Shown here in pieces: positions 48,671-57,529 of a DNA stretch of 62,988 nucleotides. Numbering within the stretch: position 1 is the stretch's first letter; every line of letters begins with the position of its first letter. Origin of the DNA: AC-50 sp035640455 (GTDB taxonomy: Bacteria; Actinomycetota; Thermoleophilia; Gaiellales; Gaiellaceae). The position numbers and the translations under genes are program-made. The DNA lies in NCBI GenBank assembly GCA_035640455.1, contig DASQWB010000014.1:1-62988 (forward strand), given 5' to 3'. The notes under the pieces are model-generated. The model was given only the letters and a program-made list of their open reading frames with translations. It was not told the DNA's origin and did no database searches.

Positions 48671-49492
48671 ATGGAGGCGGCGGGCGAGCACCCCGTTCCA
48701 AGCGGTCCCCTGGCCGTTCGCTGGCTCGCCTACGACGCGGGCCGCCCGCGCGCCGGCGCGCTCGGCACCGCACGGCTCGCGTTCGAGAACGCAGGAACCG
48801 TCCCCTGGCCGCCGACCGGCGAGCGGCGGGTCTGCCTCGGGTACCACTGGCTCGACGAGCTCGGGAACCCAATCGTCTGGGACGGCCTCTGGACGGCGCT
48901 GCCCCGGGAGGTCTCACCCGGCGAGCGTGTCGAGGCCGAGCTCGCGGTGCGGGGGCCGCTCCCGCCGGGGCCGTACCGGCTCGCGTTCGACCTCGTCGCG
49001 GAGGATCGCTACTGGTTCAGCGAGCTCGGCAACGCGCCGCTCGAGCGACCCGTGCTCGTCGCGCCGCGGATCGAGCGCCGCGCCCTGGCGGTTCGCGGCG
49101 GCGATCCGGGCGTGCAGGAGGAGCCGCTCGTGCCCGAGGCCGAGGCCGAGGCGATTGCGTACCTGGCCCCGGGAGTGGTGCCCGCGCCGGACTGGTCGCG
49201 CCGGATCCTCGACGCGCACGCGGAGGGCTACGCCGCGGTCGGCGGCTCCATCGCCGTCGACACCGGCCTCCTGCGCCGCCCGCCACCTGCCCTCGCGCCG
49301 TACGCGCCCGGCGGCGGCCGGAATCCCGCGTTCGAGCACCCGCTCCTTTGTCCCTCGGTGGTGCACGAACTCGAGCCCGACTGGGCTGAGCCTATCGAGG
49401 GGCTGCCCGCGCTGAAACCGCCGCCGGACGAGCCGTGGCTCTACGACGGCCGCGTCACAGTTCGACTGCGATCTGGTCGTCGACGCGGCTGA
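48671..49492 (+). CDS. Hypothetical protein with Ig-like (Nbr1 FW-like) N-domain
   Basis: The 273-residue protein starts with a beta-rich domain containing RLAFENAGTVPWPPTGERRV, LGYHWLDELGNPIVWDG and PGPYRLAFDLVAEDRYWFSE, the pattern of an Ig-like or FW-type domain often found on surface-glycan proteins. The C-terminal half (EEPLVPEAEAEAIAYLAPGV, GGSIAVDTGLLRRPPPALAP) is unrecognised. No signal peptide is evident. The 3' end overlaps the Wzm permease by 38 nt, convergently. Confidence 0.5.
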   Translation: MEAAGEHPVPSGPLAVRWLAYDAGRPRAGALGTARLAFENAGTVPWPPTGERRVCLGYHWLDELGNPIVWDGLWTALPREVSPGERVEAELAVRGPLPPGPYRLAFDLVAEDRYWFSELGNAPLERPVLVAPRIERRALAVRGGDPGVQEEPLVPEAEAEAIAYLAPGVVPAPDWSRRILDAHAEGYAAVGGSIAVDTGLLRRPPPALAPYAPGGGRNPAFEHPLLCPSVVHELEPDWAEPIEGLPALKPPPDEPWLYDGRVTVRLRSGRRRG

Positions 49493-50240
49493 AGAGCCAC
49501 GCCCCCACCGCCAGCGACACCACAGCCGCCACGCAGAGATAGACCACGTCCCCGGCGTGCGGGAGCCGCCCGAAGAACAGGGGGTCGCGGATCGCGTCCA
49601 CCGCGGGCGTGACAAAGTTCGCCCAGTGCAGGAAGTGCACCACCCCGTGGTAGCGGTGGAAGGCGCTCGGGATCCAGAGGATCGGGGTCAGGAAGAACCA
49701 CGGCAGGAGCAGCGCACCGATCAGGTGCTCCACGTCCCGGAAGACCACGTTCGCGGAGGCCAACCCCAAAGCCAGCCCGGCCGTAAGCCCCACCAGCGCC
49801 ACCCCCAAAGGAAGCGCGAGCCACATCGTCCCCCGTGCGCGCGGCAGCAGCGCGAAGTCCAGGACGAGCAGCACCGCGAGCATGACGCCGAAGCTGACGA
49901 GATTGGTCGCGACCACCGACAAAGGCACGAGCTGGCGCGGGAAGCGCGTCTTCCGGATCAGGTTCGCGTTGTCGAGCATGCTCCGCGACGCGGCGTGGAT
50001 CGAGGTCGAGAAGAAGATCCAGATCGCGAGCCCGGAGAGCAGGAAGAGCGCCGGGTGGTCGACGGGAATCGCCTTCCACAAGAGCGAGAAGACGAGCAGG
50101 TAGATCCCGAGCAGGACGAGCGGGTTGACGAGCGACCAGGCCACGCCCAAAACCGACCCCTTGTACTTCGCCTGCAAGTCGCGGCGGAAGAGGTTGCCGA
50201 AGAGCTCGCGGTAGCGGAAGAGGTCGGCGTAGACGGCCAC
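49455..50240 (-). CDS. ABC-2 type permease of Wzm type (polysaccharide export)
   Basis: The 261-residue protein has an N-terminal arm with LFRRDLQAKYKGSVLGVAWS, six membrane helices, and the core LIRKTRFPRQLVPLSVVATN typical of Wzm/KpsM/TagG permeases. Such permeases move lipid-linked glycans outward with a Wzt ATPase; the candidate ATPase is at 39958-41178. The gene stands alone, next to the glycan-synthesis genes at 50.3 kb. Confidence 0.5.
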   Translation of the reverse strand: MAVYADLFRYRELFGNLFRRDLQAKYKGSVLGVAWSLVNPLVLLGIYLLVFSLLWKAIPVDHPALFLLSGLAIWIFFSTSIHAASRSMLDNANLIRKTRFPRQLVPLSVVATNLVSFGVMLAVLLVLDFALLPRARGTMWLALPLGVALVGLTAGLALGLASANVVFRDVEHLIGALLLPWFFLTPILWIPSAFHRYHGVVHFLHWANFVTPAVDAIRDPLFFGRLPHAGDVVYLCVAAVVSLAVGAWLFSRVDDQIAVEL

Positions 50241-50312
50241 GGCCGAGGCCTAGTGTAGAAACGGCACAAGATCACCACTCGCTAACAGGCTCGGTCTACC
50301 CTTCGATCCCGA

Positions 50313-52109
50313 ATGTCCGCTGCGCTCGCCACTTTCGCGCTGCCGGCCGCCGCGCTCATGACGTGGGCGCTCATCCGCTCCCCGCTCGGCCGCCGCGTCG
50401 TCGCCGAGCCCCGCGGCGACCGCTGGCACGAGCAGAAGACGCCCATGCTCGGCGGCGTCGGCCTCTTCGCCGGGCTCCTCGCCGGGGTCGGGGCCGCGCT
50501 CGCGACGGGCGCGCTCCACGGCAGCGAGGAGCTCTTCGGGATCCTCGGCGGCTGCGCGATCGTCTTCGCGGCCGGCCTCCTCGACGACCTCCGCGCACTC
50601 CCGCCGCTGGCGAAGCTCGCGAGCCAGATCGGCGCCGCGGCGCTCGTGATCGCGACTGGCCTGCAGGTGCAGATCGTCGGCAACGACGTCCTCGCGACGG
50701 CGATCGCGCTCCTCTGGCTCGTCGGGATGACGAACGCCTTCAACCTGCTCGACAACATGGACGGGCTCGCGGCGACGATGGCGGCGATCGCGTGCGCCTA
50801 CTTCGCCGTCGACGCGTCGACGACCCACGACAACCGGCTCGTGCTCGTCCTCGCCCTGGCCGTCGGGCTCGCCTGCGCGGGCTTCTTGCCGTTCAACCTG
50901 CGGCCCGGCAAGGCCGCCGCGGTCTTCATGGGCGACTCGGGGAGCCAGCTGCTCGGCTTCGCGCTCGCCGCGCTCGGCCTCTCGGCGAGCTGGAAGGCGG
51001 CGGGGACGACGGTCGCGGCGCTCTTCCTGCCGATCCTCGTCCTCGCGGTGCCGATCCTCGACACGACGCTCGTCACGATCGTCCGCGTCCTCGAGGGGCG
51101 GCCGATCTACCAGGGCGGACGCGACCACACGTCGCACCGGCTCGTCTACCGCGGGCTCTCCGAGAAGCGCGCCGTGCTCCTCCTCGGCCTGATCGCGGCC
51201 GCGCTTGGCGGCACGAGCCTCGCGTACAACAACATCAACAGCGGCGCCGTCACCCTCGTCGGGGTGCTCCTTACCTTCGCGCTGCTCGTCCAGTTCGCGA
51301 CCTTCCTCTCCGACCTGGAGCGCGTACCCGCGGGCCGGATGGCGCTGGTCGCGATCCACGTCCGCCGCCTCGTCGAGGTGCTCGTCGACTTCGCGATCGT
51401 CGGCGCCGCGTTCTTCGCGTCGTACCTGCTCTTCGTCCACGGCACCGGGAGCACGTACCAGAAGCACATCTTCGTCGTAACGCTGCCCGTGCTCCTCGCA
51501 GCACGGTTCGCGCTCTTCATCCCCTTCGGCCTCTACCGCGGCGTCTGGCGCTACGCGGGCGCGCGGGAGGCGACGGCGACGATCATGGCGGTCGGCCTCT
51601 CGGAGCTCGCGGCCTACGTGTTCATCACAGCGAGTCAGCCTTGGGGCGACTTCCCGCAGAGCGTCTTCGCCGTCGACTGGCTGCTCTGCACGATCCTCGT
51701 CGGTGCTTCCCGGCTCGGCGAGCGGGCGCTCTTCCGTTTTCTCACCGTGCTGAAGGGCCGCGAGGGCGTGCGCCGCACGCTCATCGTGGGAGCGGGCCGC
51801 GGGGGCCGCAGCCTCCTGCGCGAGCTGCGCGAGACGCCGGGCGAGCACGTCGTCGGCTTCGTCGACGACGATCCGCGCCTGCGCCGCCGCCGTCTGCAGG
51901 GCGTCCCGGTCCTCGGCGGCGCCGACGACATCGAGTCGATCCTCGTGACCGCGCGGCCCGACCTCGTCCTGGTGACGATCCCGGACGCGCCGCGCGAACG
52001 GCTCGACTTCGTCGTCTACGGCTGCGCGCAGGCCGGCGTGACGTGCCACTTCGTGCGGCGGCAGACGGATCTCGACCCACGCGTCATCCTCGGCGCGTCG
52101 GCCGAGTGA
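50313..52109 (+). CDS. Fusion: WecA/MraY-type glycosyltransferase and Rossmann sugar-enzyme half
   Basis: The 598-residue protein begins as a GT4-family phospho-N-acetylhexosaminyl transferase of WecA/TagO/MraY type (KTPMLGGVGLFAGLLAG, LDDLRALPPLAKLASQIGAA, LLDNMDGLAATMAAIACAYF, FMGDSGSQLLGFALA), about residues 1-330. A second part follows with four more helices and a Rossmann nucleotide-binding fold (LIVGAGRGGRSLLRELRETP, VVGFVDDDPRLRRRRLQGVP), like the N-terminal region of CapD/FlaA1-type dehydratases. The fusion would couple nucleotide-sugar handling with transfer to undecaprenyl phosphate. GTG 52106 of the next gene overlaps its stop. Confidence 0.5.
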   Translation: MSAALATFALPAAALMTWALIRSPLGRRVVAEPRGDRWHEQKTPMLGGVGLFAGLLAGVGAALATGALHGSEELFGILGGCAIVFAAGLLDDLRALPPLAKLASQIGAAALVIATGLQVQIVGNDVLATAIALLWLVGMTNAFNLLDNMDGLAATMAAIACAYFAVDASTTHDNRLVLVLALAVGLACAGFLPFNLRPGKAAAVFMGDSGSQLLGFALAALGLSASWKAAGTTVAALFLPILVLAVPILDTTLVTIVRVLEGRPIYQGGRDHTSHRLVYRGLSEKRAVLLLGLIAAALGGTSLAYNNINSGAVTLVGVLLTFALLVQFATFLSDLERVPAGRMALVAIHVRRLVEVLVDFAIVGAAFFASYLLFVHGTGSTYQKHIFVVTLPVLLAARFALFIPFGLYRGVWRYAGAREATATIMAVGLSELAAYVFITASQPWGDFPQSVFAVDWLLCTILVGASRLGERALFRFLTVLKGREGVRRTLIVGAGRGGRSLLRELRETPGEHVVGFVDDDPRLRRRRLQGVPVLGGADDIESILVTARPDLVLVTIPDAPRERLDFVVYGCAQAGVTCHFVRRQTDLDPRVILGASAE

Positions 52110-54262
52110 CGACGGTCGCGGTCGCCGCGCCCGCACGGACGCGGCTCGAGCGGCTCAGCTCCGCCCTCCCGATCCTCACCGTCTTCGCCTGGCTCTGCCT
52201 CGTCTACGGCGTCGAGGCCTGGCTGCACGGCACGCCCTGGCTCTTCACGGACGAGCTCGAGACGGCCCAGCTCTCGCGCGCGATCGCCGCCACCGGGCAC
52301 GCGGCGCGGCGTGGCCAGCCGCACCCGTTTGGCTCGCTCTACAACTTCCTGATCGCGCCCGCCTGGTGGCTGCACAGCGTCCTCGACGCCTACTCGACGA
52401 TCAAGTACCTGGGCGTCGCGGTCATGACCTCGGTGGTCTTCCCCGCCTATTGGCTGGCCCGAATGGTCGTGTCCCCGCGGCCGGCGCTCTTCGCGGCCGC
52501 CGCGAGCGCGGCGATCCCCGCCTTCCTCTACGCGCCGATGCTGCTCCCCGAGCCGCTCGCCTACCCCTATTCGGCGCTCTGCCTCTTCCTGATCGCGAAG
52601 GCGCTGTCGACGCGCGGCGCCTGGTGGATCGGCGGCGCGGCGATCGCCTGCGCGGTCGCGCCGCTCGTGCGGAGCGAGCTCGGCGTCATTCCTGCGGTCT
52701 ACGTCCTGGCCGCGCTGGGACTCGCGTGGCACGGCCGGTGGGCACGCCGCTGGCGCGAGCGGTGGTCGACCTGGGACTGGATCGGCGCCGCGACGCTGAT
52801 CGCCGGCGTCCTGATCGTCGTGAACGCGTACGTCACGCACCGGTCGTTCAGCTGGTACGTCGCGACGACGCTCTACAAGGACCGGATGATCGACTACGGC
52901 CTCTGGGCGGTCGGCGCGCTCACGATCGGCCTCGGCGTCTTCCCGGTCGTGGCCGGGCTCTCCGCCTTGGTGCGGCCGCGCGGCGTCGTCCGCACGGAGC
53001 GCGAGCGGGCGTTCGTGGCCGTCGCGGCGGCGAGCGTCGCCGGGTTCGCCTGGTACACGGCGATCAAGGCCGCATACGTCTCGACCGTCTTCTCGACGCT
53101 CACCGAGGAGCGGAACCTCATCTACGTCTCGCCGGTCCTCTTCGTCGCAACGGCGCTCTTCCTCGAGCGGCCGCGGGTCCGGCTGCTGCCGGTCGCCGGT
53201 GCGGCGGCGCTCGCCGGTTACGTCCTCGTCGGCACGGACTACAAGATGGACGTCCACCTCTACAACGACGCGCCCGGGCTCTCGATCCTCCAGTCGGCGA
53301 ACCGGAACCTCGGGCTCACGCCGCACGGCGCGCGGATCGTCCTGCTGAGCGTGCTGGCCGCGTCGGTCGCGGTGCTCCTCGCGCCCCGGGTGCGCCGCGT
53401 GCCGGCATGGGCGGTACGCGGCCTCGTCGTGACGGCGGCGCTCTTCGTGCTCGCCTGGAACATCACCGGCCAGATGGCGGCCGCGAGCGCGTCGCGGAAC
53501 TTCTCCGACGAGCTCCTGCACAACTACCCGCGCCCGCTGAACTGGCTCGACCAGGCCGACCACGGCGAGCCGGCGATGTACCTCGGCCAGCAGATCACCG
53601 ACGCGAACGGGCTCTGGCTGCTGGAGTTCTGGAACAAGTCGCTCCACTACGTCTGGAGCCTCGACGGCACGGCGAAGGGGCCGGGGCCGACGCTCTCGCC
53701 CGACCTGCTCGCGCCCGACGGACGGATCACCGACGCGCCGGGGATCCGGTACGCCGTCGTCGATCCGGGAATCGACCTCGTCGGCCGGCCCGTGACGAGC
53801 GTCGAGCACCACGGTGGCGGCGCGGCGCAGGACTGGCGGCTGTACAGGATCGTGCCGCCGCTCCGGCTCGTGGACGCCGCGACCGGCATCTACGCCGACG
53901 GCTGGGCCGGGAAGCAGAGCGCCTACTCCCGCTACCGGACACCGGGGAACCAACCGGGCTTCGTGGTCGTAAACGTGTCGCGGGCCGCGTGGAACGGCCC
54001 GGCACCGCCGGGCCACGTCACGATCCGCGTCGGCCCGCTTCGCGTCGAGGACAAGCAGCCGGCGCTCGCGTCGGTGACGCAGATCCGGCGCTGGAAGGTG
54101 GAGAGCGGTCTCGAGCGGAGCTTCGTCATCCCGACGCCGAAGCCGCCCTTCCGCGTCGAGGTGCTGATCTCGCCGACCTTCGTGCCGGCGCAGGAAGACT
54201 CGCACTCGAGCGACGTGCGCGAGTTCGGCGCCCAGGTCAGCTTCGGCTTCCGGCCGCGCTAG
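52106..54262 (+). CDS. Integral membrane glycosyltransferase (GT39/ArnT-like)
   Basis: The 718-residue protein has about 12 predicted helices in the first 450 residues, with LFTDELETAQLSRAIAATGH near the start as in the DE/DD-type site of GT-C enzymes (ArnT, PMT), and a large soluble C-terminal part (about 470-718) with MYLGQQITDANGLWLLEFWN and SAYSRYRTPGNQPGFVVVNV, ending as beta strands. GT-C enzymes use polyprenyl-phosphate sugars. A protein of similar design ends the window at 62058-62988. GTG start overlaps the upstream fusion gene. Confidence 0.5.
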   Translation: MTTVAVAAPARTRLERLSSALPILTVFAWLCLVYGVEAWLHGTPWLFTDELETAQLSRAIAATGHAARRGQPHPFGSLYNFLIAPAWWLHSVLDAYSTIKYLGVAVMTSVVFPAYWLARMVVSPRPALFAAAASAAIPAFLYAPMLLPEPLAYPYSALCLFLIAKALSTRGAWWIGGAAIACAVAPLVRSELGVIPAVYVLAALGLAWHGRWARRWRERWSTWDWIGAATLIAGVLIVVNAYVTHRSFSWYVATTLYKDRMIDYGLWAVGALTIGLGVFPVVAGLSALVRPRGVVRTERERAFVAVAAASVAGFAWYTAIKAAYVSTVFSTLTEERNLIYVSPVLFVATALFLERPRVRLLPVAGAAALAGYVLVGTDYKMDVHLYNDAPGLSILQSANRNLGLTPHGARIVLLSVLAASVAVLLAPRVRRVPAWAVRGLVVTAALFVLAWNITGQMAAASASRNFSDELLHNYPRPLNWLDQADHGEPAMYLGQQITDANGLWLLEFWNKSLHYVWSLDGTAKGPGPTLSPDLLAPDGRITDAPGIRYAVVDPGIDLVGRPVTSVEHHGGGAAQDWRLYRIVPPLRLVDAATGIYADGWAGKQSAYSRYRTPGNQPGFVVVNVSRAAWNGPAPPGHVTIRVGPLRVEDKQPALASVTQIRRWKVESGLERSFVIPTPKPPFRVEVLISPTFVPAQEDSHSSDVREFGAQVSFGFRPR

Positions 54263-54312
54263 ACGAGTCGAGGTCATTGCCGCGGCCGTGTTACGCAGGC
54301 ATCTTCGTCGCC

Positions 54313-54670
54313 ATGAATGCAGCAGAGGTGGTGCAGCGGTATCACGAGGCGTTCGGGCAGGGCGACGTGCAGACGGCACGCTCGCTGCTCGCCGACGACC
54401 TCCAATTTCAAAGGCCCCATCGACGAGTTCGGAAGCGCGGACGACTACCTGGCCTCGCTCGGCAAGCTCGCCCAGATCGTGACCGGAACGGACGTGCAGA
54501 AGGTGCTCGCCGACGACGAGGACGTGGTGACGATCTACGACCTGCACACGAACACACCCGCGGGCACGTCGCCGGTGGCCGAGTGGGCGCGTGTGAGGAA
54601 CGGGAAGATCGCCGAGATCCGCGTCTACTTCGACGCGCGTCCGTTCGCGGCGATGTTCGGCCAGGGCTGA
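54313..54670 (+). pseudogene. SnoaL-like (NTF2-fold) protein, one frameshift
   Basis: The N-terminal segment MNAAEVVQRYHEAFGQGDVQ is in one frame, and the rest (GPIDEFGSADDYLASLGKLA, VLADDEDVVTIYDLHTNTPA, VAEWARVRNGKIAEIRVYFD) is in the next. One extra base in the run TTTCAAAGG near 54407-54413 explains it, giving a 118-residue SnoaL-like protein of the polyketide-cyclase/limonene-hydrolase type. It lies 17 nt before an AraC-type gene. Confidence 0.5.
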
Positions 54671-54687
54671 GTATCGTTCGCCGCGCG

Positions 54688-55660
54688 ATGGAGCTCCTCG
54701 ACCGCCGGGTAGCCCCGGACGTGGTCAGCGACCTCCTGCGCGCGGTTCGCGTGCGGAGCACCGTCTACTGCCGGTCGCACATCGGCGCACCCTGGGGCTT
54801 CGGCGTCGAGGCGCACGGCAATCCGAGCTTCCACGTCGTCACCGAGGGCGCGTGCTTGCTCGAGGTCGACGGAGAAGACGAGCCGCGTCCGCTGCGCACG
54901 GGCGACCTCGTCGTCCTCCCGACCGGCCCGCGACACTGGATGCGTGACGCGCCGGGCTCGCCGACGCCGCTCCTCGAGGACATCCTCAGCACGGTACGAA
55001 GCGGCAACGGCCGTCTGCGCCACGGCGGCGACGGGCAACGTGCCGAGCTCATCTGCGGTGGATTCGCCCTCGAGGGTGATGCCGCCGACCCGATCCTGCG
55101 CGCGCTGCCGACGGTGCTGCACATGCGGAGTACTGCGAGCGGTCCCGTGCCATGGGTCGCGGCCACGCTCGAGCTCCTGGCCGCGGTCTCGGCCTCCGAC
55201 GCGCCCGGCGTGGAGGCCGTTCTCGCTCGCCTCGCCGACGCCATGCTGACGCAGGCGCTCCGGCTCGGACTCGCCGAGTTCGCAGCCGCGCACCCCGAGC
55301 ACGCGCGGGCGCTCCGCGATCCGATCGCCCGGGCCGTGCAGCTCGTCCACCGGGAGCCGGAGCGGCGCTGGACGGTCGACGACCTCGCCGCCGCGGTCGG
55401 CTACTCCCGCTCGGCGTTCGCAGCCCGCTTCCGCGAGGCTCGTCGGCGAGGCGCCGCTCGCCTATGTCTCCCGGACGCGGCTCGTCCGGGCGGCGACGCT
55501 GCTCGAGCGGCCGGACCTAACCCTCGCCGAGGTGGCTCGGCGCACGGGCTATGCGAACGAGTTCTCCTTCAGCCGAGCGTTCAAGCGCGCGTTCGGCGTT
55601 CCGCCGGGCCGCTATCGCTCCGAAGCGGCTTCGCCGGCCGCCGTCGCTGTGACGAGCTAG
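54688..55660 (+). pseudogene. AraC-family regulator, one frameshift
   Basis: The first frame carries a cupin-type sensor half (GFGVEAHGNPSFHVVTEGAC, LRTGDLVVLPTGPRHWMR) and the first helix-turn-helix (RRWTVDDLAAAVGYSRSAFA). The second frame continues LVGEAPLAYVSRTRLVRAAT, LTLAEVARRTGYANEFSFSR and AFKRAFGVPPGRYR. One extra base at FRE-LVGE (about 55437) joins them into a normal 320-residue AraC protein. A complete regulator could control the adjacent SnoaL-like gene or the secreted-protein genes. Confidence 0.5.
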
Positions 55661-55680
55661 CTGAAGGTCGGCCGGCCGTA

Positions 55681-55730
55681 GACATGTCTGTTCCGGCCAC
55701 TTGACTTTAGCTAGCAAGCGGGGCTACACT
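55681..55730 (+). promoter_or_regulatory. Promoter of a secreted-protein operon with GACATGTCT motif
   Basis: GACATGTCT (55681-55689), then exactly 8 nt, then CACTTG (55698-55703), with TTGACT (55701-55706) as -35, an 18-nt spacer and TACACT (55725-55730) as -10. The arrangement matches that at 47248-47296. The predicted transcription start is only a few bases before the TTG codon at 55740, so the mRNA may be leaderless. Confidence 0.5.
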
Positions 55731-55739
55731 TGGCCCACG

Positions 55740-56150
55740 TTGAGGCAGGCTCTCCTCAGGCTCGTCTTCTGTGCCGTCGGGATCGCGATTGCCCTCGCGG
55801 CGACCTCGCACCGAGGATTCGGCGTTCTCTCCGGCGCCGAGAACGCCTACGCCACCTGCGCGACCACCGATTACTGGAACGTCTCCTGGTGCATCTACAA
55901 CCCGCACACCGGAGTGACGAAGGTGCGGATGTGTTGCAGCACCACACAAGGCACATACACCGTCACGGATCCCGCCGGCTATGTGATCAAGTTCCTCCAC
56001 ACGACCGGCGGTGGAACGTGGATCAGCGCCCCGGACGTCCGAAGCGGCCAGAGCTGGACCTTCTACCAAGTCGCGGCGACCGACAAGCTCGGCTGCTTCA
56101 ACTCGCAAGACGTGAACATCTGGATCAACTGCCGACGCGCGAATGCGTAA
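55740..56150 (+). CDS. Secreted cysteine-containing protein
   Basis: The 136-residue product has an N-terminal hydrophobic signal (LLRLVFCAVGIAIALAATS) followed by NAYATCATTDYWNVSWCIYN, VRMCCSTTQGTYTVTD, ATDKLGCFNSQDVNIWINC. Six cysteines fall in the mature region, consistent with disulfide bonds. The start codon TTG 55740 is proposed because no ATG/GTG lies between the promoter and the signal peptide; the longer ORF from TTG 55701 would start inside the -35 box. Family unknown. Confidence 0.5.
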   Translation: MRQALLRLVFCAVGIAIALAATSHRGFGVLSGAENAYATCATTDYWNVSWCIYNPHTGVTKVRMCCSTTQGTYTVTDPAGYVIKFLHTTGGGTWISAPDVRSGQSWTFYQVAATDKLGCFNSQDVNIWINCRRANA

Positions 56151-56162
56151 GGGAGCGACAGG

Positions 56163-56828
56163 ATGCTGAGGAAGCTCTTGGCAAGTGCCGCGATCGGAGC
56201 AGTCGCCGCTCTCTCGTTCGCGCTTCTCAGCAATCTCTTCGACTCGAGCATCCCGCGCGGGCAGGCTCAGGCTCCGACCGTGAAGCGCAGCACACCCCGT
56301 CCGCTCACGGCCGTGAAGGCACCTCCTGCCGTTCTGGACGGGCTCATCTCGCAGGCAAAGAGAGCTGAAGTGGCAGATCTCGCGACCGCCGGGACCGCCG
56401 GCAATCTGGCATTCGGTCGCTCGATCGTCATCGGGCGGAGCCGCTCTGGTGCTCGGGAAGCAGCGATCATCGACTCGGACGGTCACTCGTCGTTCATGAC
56501 GCCGGCCCAAATCTTCGACCACAGCCCATTAGCCGTCTTCTCTTCCCAAGCCGGGACGGCGGCGACAGTGCGCGCAGCGAGCATCGCAGTTTTCCTACGT
56601 CCCGAGGTCGCTCGGGTCGCGGTCGAGGAGGCCAACGGCTCGACGCACGACGCCTCGGCGATCACATGGCCGACCGGTGGGTACGCGTCCTTCACCGAGG
56701 TCGCACAGGATCCGAGCCGGTTCCCACGGCTGGTTCGAGCGTACGCGGCGAATGGAGCTCTTCTCGCGACGCAGGAGACTCGCATCGGCCCGATGTGCTC
56801 GCCGTCAGAGGCGAGCTGCGTCCGTTAG
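56163..56828 (+). CDS. Secreted hypothetical protein
   Basis: The 221-residue product has an N-terminal hydrophobic segment (LLASAAIGAVAALSFALLSN), then a proline/arginine-rich linker and a domain with GNLAFGRSIVIGRSRSGARE, AVFLRPEVARVAVEEANGST and two cysteines at the very end (PMCSPSEASC). It begins 12 nt after the previous gene and shares its promoter. It may be anchored to the membrane or released. Family unknown. Confidence 0.5.
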   Translation: MLRKLLASAAIGAVAALSFALLSNLFDSSIPRGQAQAPTVKRSTPRPLTAVKAPPAVLDGLISQAKRAEVADLATAGTAGNLAFGRSIVIGRSRSGAREAAIIDSDGHSSFMTPAQIFDHSPLAVFSSQAGTAATVRAASIAVFLRPEVARVAVEEANGSTHDASAITWPTGGYASFTEVAQDPSRFPRLVRAYAANGALLATQETRIGPMCSPSEASCVR

Positions 56829-57529
56829 CCTGGCTGCCACAAGCCGCCGTCGCACCTCACGGAGAAGCTCGGCGGCGGGCTCCGCGCTCGGCTGATCTTC
56901 CGTCACGCCTCGACGGTGGCGAGCGGCCGCGTCGACGAGCGCGGGCTGAAGCCCACGGCTCCGCGCCCATTCCGCGCCGGCGAGCTTCGAGGACAGGACG
57001 CCCTCCTCGAGGAAGCGCAGGGCGCGGCACGCGTTCAGCACCTGGTACGACGGCGGCGCGTGCTCTTCCGCCCACCGCAGCTCGCCGGCGAAGCCGCGCA
57101 GGAGCGTCGCTCGCGGAACGGGCGGGAAGATCGTCGCGGGCGGCGGGCCGACGAGCGCCCGCCCGTGCTCGCGGAGAACGGCGAAGTGCATCGGCAGGTC
57201 CGTATCTCCCGGATGGTCGCTGCCGTCGACGACCTTCTCGCCGCTGACGTGCAGCTCGAAGCGCGGCGCCTCCGGTGGCTCGATCGCGCTCTCTCGGACG
57301 ACGTGGAGCTCGAGCCTCCGGCGGCCGGGCACGAGCGCGCGACTTCGACGATCGAATCCTTCTCGCGCGGCGAGAGCGGCCGCTCGACCACCACGATCAC
57401 GTCCAGGTCGCTCCTCGTAGGCGAGAAGTCTCCCAGCGCAGCCGAGCCGTGCAGGTAGACGCCGACGAGGCTGTCGCCGAGGACGTCCTCGAGCCGCTGC
57501 GCGAGCTCTGCCAGGTAGTCGTCGATCAC
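56805..57529 (-). pseudogene. Nucleotidyltransferase (AadA-like), one frameshift
   Basis: The N-terminal part carries the nucleotidyltransferase motif VYLHGSAALGDFSPTRSDLD (Gly-Ser and the two catalytic Asp) followed by VIVVVERPLSPREKDSI. After about 57335 the frame changes to RRLELHVVRESAIEPPEAPR, FAGELRWAEEHAPPSYQVLN and a helical tail of DUF4111 type. One missing base in the CCGGCC run explains the break. The family includes aminoglycoside adenylyltransferases. The end overlaps the secreted protein gene by 24 nt. Confidence 0.5.
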
